NCBI GenBank assembly: GCA_028866435.1
Contig: JAGWIC010000021.1
Span: 1-38,959 of the forward strand
Direction of reading: 5' to 3'
DNA length: 38,959 nucleotides
From: Lysobacteraceae bacterium
GTDB lineage: Bacteria > Pseudomonadota > Gammaproteobacteria > Xanthomonadales > Rhodanobacteraceae
Part shown: in pieces, positions 35,460 to 38,959 of the stretch
Layout of the letters: every line of letters starts with the position of its first letter
Position numbering within the stretch: position 1 is the stretch's first letter
Notes under the pieces: generated by a model
The model's input: only the letters and a program-made list of their open reading frames with translations
Told to the model about the DNA's origin: nothing
Databases searched by the model: none
Program-made: the position numbers and the translations under genes

Positions 35460-35678
35460 TCATTCCACCGCGTTCGAAAGCTTACGGGCATCGCCGGAAA
35501 GAGGAATGTAACGGGCCTGCCGGGTCCGGAACAATATCGGCGCCCCGGAAAAGGCAGGCGCCCGGCTTGCCTGAAACCCGCGCACCTCGCCCCTGGCGGG
35601 CAGCCTCGCCATCCGCGCGCATCCCCTCCCGCCGATACCGGCGTCAAGCCGTGCGAGGCCGCGGCCCGTGCGTTTGGA

Positions 35679-36479
35679 TCAGGTCGATAGGCGACGCCTC
35701 TCGGCGCGGACACGATCACGCAGCAACGCCAGCGGCAACGACTGGTCCGCCATCTTCAGGCTGGTCTCCAGCAGACGAAGATCCTGCAGCCGCCCCAACG
35801 CGTTCGACTGTTTGCGCAAGGCCCGGATCGAGGCATGCCCCTTGCCGGCCGCCAGCTCGTCCAGTGTCGGCGCAGACCCTGCTGCGTCCTGGATCGCCTG
35901 CAGCTGCATGCGCAGGCGACGCAGGCGCCGTCGCCAGCGGTGCCGACGGGCGTGGCTGGGAGCCAGTTCGCTGGCCTGCCGCGCCCTGGCGACGCGATGA
36001 CGGCTGCGCGCGATGCCCTCGCGCAAATGATGCATGGCGAGCCTGTCCCACGGCAGGGCCAGGACGGCCTTCGCCAGCAGGTCCAGTCGCGACCGCCGCC
36101 TTCTGAAGTCAGGGTCCGCGGCCAGCGACGCCCCGAGCAGGCGCTCGCGGCGGTCTTCGAGCCAGGCGGCCGCCGTGCGCCAAAGATCGTCGTCATCCGC
36201 GCTGGCCAGATCGCGGGCCGTGACCGCCGCGACATGGGCGTCGCGCAAGCCCGACAGGCTGCGCGCCAGCCGCTTGCAGCTGCGATCGATGCCCGCGACC
36301 TCAGGACCGAGGGCATCCTCGCAAAGGCACAGGATGCTGCGCAGCCGGCGAATCGCCTTGCGCGCGGCATGCACGGCGAGGTGCCGGTTTCTTCGCCGCG
36401 CCAGGGAGCGGGCCGCGCTGTCGGCTTGCGCCGCGGCCAGCGCCGCAAATATCGGTCCGAAGGAAGCTTCCGCGATCAT
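35679..36479 (-). CDS. CHAD domain protein
   Basis: A 266-aa protein that is almost entirely one CHAD domain: conserved His and basic residues in HLAVHAARKAIRRLRSILCL, RLARSLSGLRDAHVAA, HHLREGIARSRHRVARARQ and HRWRRRLRRLRMQLQAIQ. The very Arg-rich helices fit the family's known binding of polyphosphate. There is no accompanying CYTH (triphosphatase) domain or gene, so this is a stand-alone CHAD. GGAGG lies 10 nt before the ATG; longer frames upstream are not family-like. It sits between proA and the ACT/V4R-like gene on the same strand, 104 bp after proA ends. Confidence 0.87.
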   Translation of the reverse strand: MIAEASFGPIFAALAAAQADSAARSLARRRNRHLAVHAARKAIRRLRSILCLCEDALGPEVAGIDRSCKRLARSLSGLRDAHVAAVTARDLASADDDDLWRTAAAWLEDRRERLLGASLAADPDFRRRRSRLDLLAKAVLALPWDRLAMHHLREGIARSRHRVARARQASELAPSHARRHRWRRRLRRLRMQLQAIQDAAGSAPTLDELAAGKGHASIRALRKQSNALGRLQDLRLLETSLKMADQSLPLALLRDRVRAERRRLST

Positions 36480-36583
36480 GGTGGCCGGTCCTCCAGGGCA
36501 GGTGCGCGATTGTAGCCAGCAAGCGAGCCCGCCCGGCAACAACCGGCCGCGCCACAGGCGACCAGCACGGCCATGCCGCGGCC

Positions 36584-37845
<1,262 letters not shown>

Positions 37846-37849
<4 letters not shown>

Positions 37850-38959
37850 GGGGTGACTCCGTTGTCGAGGGTGGCCAGGTCGTCGCGATGCACCACTTCC
37901 GCGCCATGGCTGTAGCCGAGCACGGTGTCGATCTCGCGGCTGTGCCGGCCGGCGAGCCGGCGTACCTCGGCGACGGCGTACTGGCTCAGGCCGCGCGCCA
38001 CCGGGCGCTCGGCCGCATCCAGGATTTCCACCAGGTCGCCGCGCTGGAACTCGCCGTCCGCGCCGAGGATGCCGCCGGGCAGCAGCGAGGCGCGGCCGCC
38101 AGCCAGCGCCTGCGCCGCGCCGTGGTCGATGCGGATGCGGCCGCTCGCGGGCGGCGCGTGGCGCAGCCAGTATTTGCGTGCCTGCATGCGGCCGCCGGGG
38201 GCGCAGATCAGGGTGCCGTGCAGGCGGCCGCATGCCAGCGCCTGCACCGTCGCGTCGTCGCGTCCGTTGAACAGCACGGTGGGGATGCCCGCCGCCGCGG
38301 CCTTGGTCGCCGCCTCCAGCTTGGTGCGCATGCCGCCGGTGCCGACGCTGCTGCCGCTGCCGCCGGCCATCGCCATCACTTCCGGCGAGATCGCCTCCAC
38401 CCGCGCGATCGGCACGGCCAGCGGATCGCGGCGCGGGTCGGCGCTGTACAGCGCCTCGACGTCGGAGGCGATCAGCAGCAGGTCGGCATCGACCAGCGCG
38501 GCCACGATCGCGGCCAGGTTGTCGTTGTCGCCCAGCTTCAGCTCGTCCACCGCCACGGTGTCGTTTTCGTTGACCACCGGCAACACGTCCAGCGTCAGCA
38601 GGCCGCGCAGGGTGGCGCGCGCGTTGAGGTAGCGACGGCGGTTGCGCAGGTCGTCGTGGGTCAGCAGCACCTGCGCCACCGGCCGCGCCGACAGCGCCTG
38701 CCACAGCGCGATCATCGGCGTCTGGCCCAGCGCCGCCAGCGCCTGGCGCGCCGCGATGTCGCGGCCGACGGTCGAACGCTCGCGCAGCAGCGCGCGGCCA
38801 GCCGCCACCGCGCCGGAGGACACCAGCACCACCTGCCGCCCGTCGGCGTGGCTGGCGGCGACGAAGGCGGCCAGCGCCTCGGCATAACGCGGCGTGAGGC
38901 CGCCGCCGTCCGCCGCCAGCAGGTTGCTGCCGACCTTGAGCACGGCGCGCCGCCAGGGC
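37846..38959 (-). CDS. proB: ProB, glutamate 5-kinase (5' end outside window)
   Basis: An ATP-dependent kinase making gamma-glutamyl phosphate, the first step of proline synthesis and the usual feedback-controlled point. The visible part starts with [15 protein letters not shown], so the true start lies just beyond the right edge; the GTG at 38943 is the internal Val codon and not a start. Kinase motifs are [53 protein letters not shown]-terminal PUA domain follows (about the last 85 residues). It is normal length apart from the missing first few residues. Confidence 0.97.

Noticed and set aside
38941-38943. GTG at 38943 as the proB start
   Set aside because: The codons upstream read PWRRA, which continues the normal ProB N-terminus, so the true start is outside the window.

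Overview
This window looks like a chromosomal stretch from a GC-rich gammaproteobacterium of the Lysobacterales (Xanthomonadales), most likely Rhodanobacteraceae (Rhodanobacter/Dyella-like). The evidence is the high GC, the minor-pilin operon order, the order murJ-ribF-ileS-lspA-ispH beside rpsT, feoA-feoB followed by a small Cys-rich membrane protein, and dispersed palindromes beginning GTAGGAGC. This placement is inference from gene content; I could not run a database search. There is no phage, plasmid, IS element or CRISPR array. Nearly all of it is ordinary core genome.

Layout. (1) 1-3678: 3' part of recB and complete recD, overlapping by ATGA; recD carries a 73-bp palindromic element inside its reading frame. 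(2) 3765-10805, minus strand: a type IV pilus tip/minor pilin operon, fimT-like, pilV, pilW, pilX, pilY1, pilE. PilY1 has an N-terminal L-type lectin-like domain where Pseudomonas PilY1 has a von Willebrand A domain. Two perfect 11-bp direct repeats, 21 bp apart, lie upstream of the first gene. (3) 11061-11233: tRNA-Thr(CGT) with its own promoter and terminator. (4) 11239-18531, minus strand: ispH, lspA, ileS, ribF, murJ. rpsT is divergent, with a TTG start, a clear promoter and a terminator. (5) 19180-21595: feoA-feoB plus a Cys-rich membrane protein gene, behind a Fur-box-like site. (6) 21684-25562: leucine/isovalerate catabolism genes liuC, liuD and liuE. (7) 25592-29135: two GNAT acetyltransferases flanking a decayed DUF1801 gene, an RcnB-like periplasmic protein, a type II 3-hydroxyacyl-CoA dehydrogenase-like SDR, and the EF-P paralogue efpL/yeiP. 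(8) 29318-34422: a FUSC-family membrane protein, ACMSD, a small secreted protein and kynureninase (kynurenine pathway). (9) 34464-38959, minus strand: an ACT-like/V4R-like two-domain protein, a stand-alone CHAD protein, then proA and the 3' part of proB.

Functional themes are DNA double-strand-break repair (RecBCD), surface adhesion and twitching (pilus tip), isoprenoid, lipoprotein and peptidoglycan precursor functions, ferrous iron uptake, acyl-CoA and tryptophan catabolism, and proline synthesis.

The most unusual structure is the set of dispersed palindromes. Three 73-bp copies (one in recD) share an outer GTAGGAGCGCACCCTGTGCG arm. Three copies of a second type share a GTAGGAGCCCGC arm. 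There are also two different long inverted repeats on either side of efpL. The clearest protein-level novelties are the lectin-type PilY1, the ACT/V4R fusion next to a CHAD protein, and unusually long prepilin leaders in most of the minor pilins. I did not find a convincing wholly new multi-gene system.
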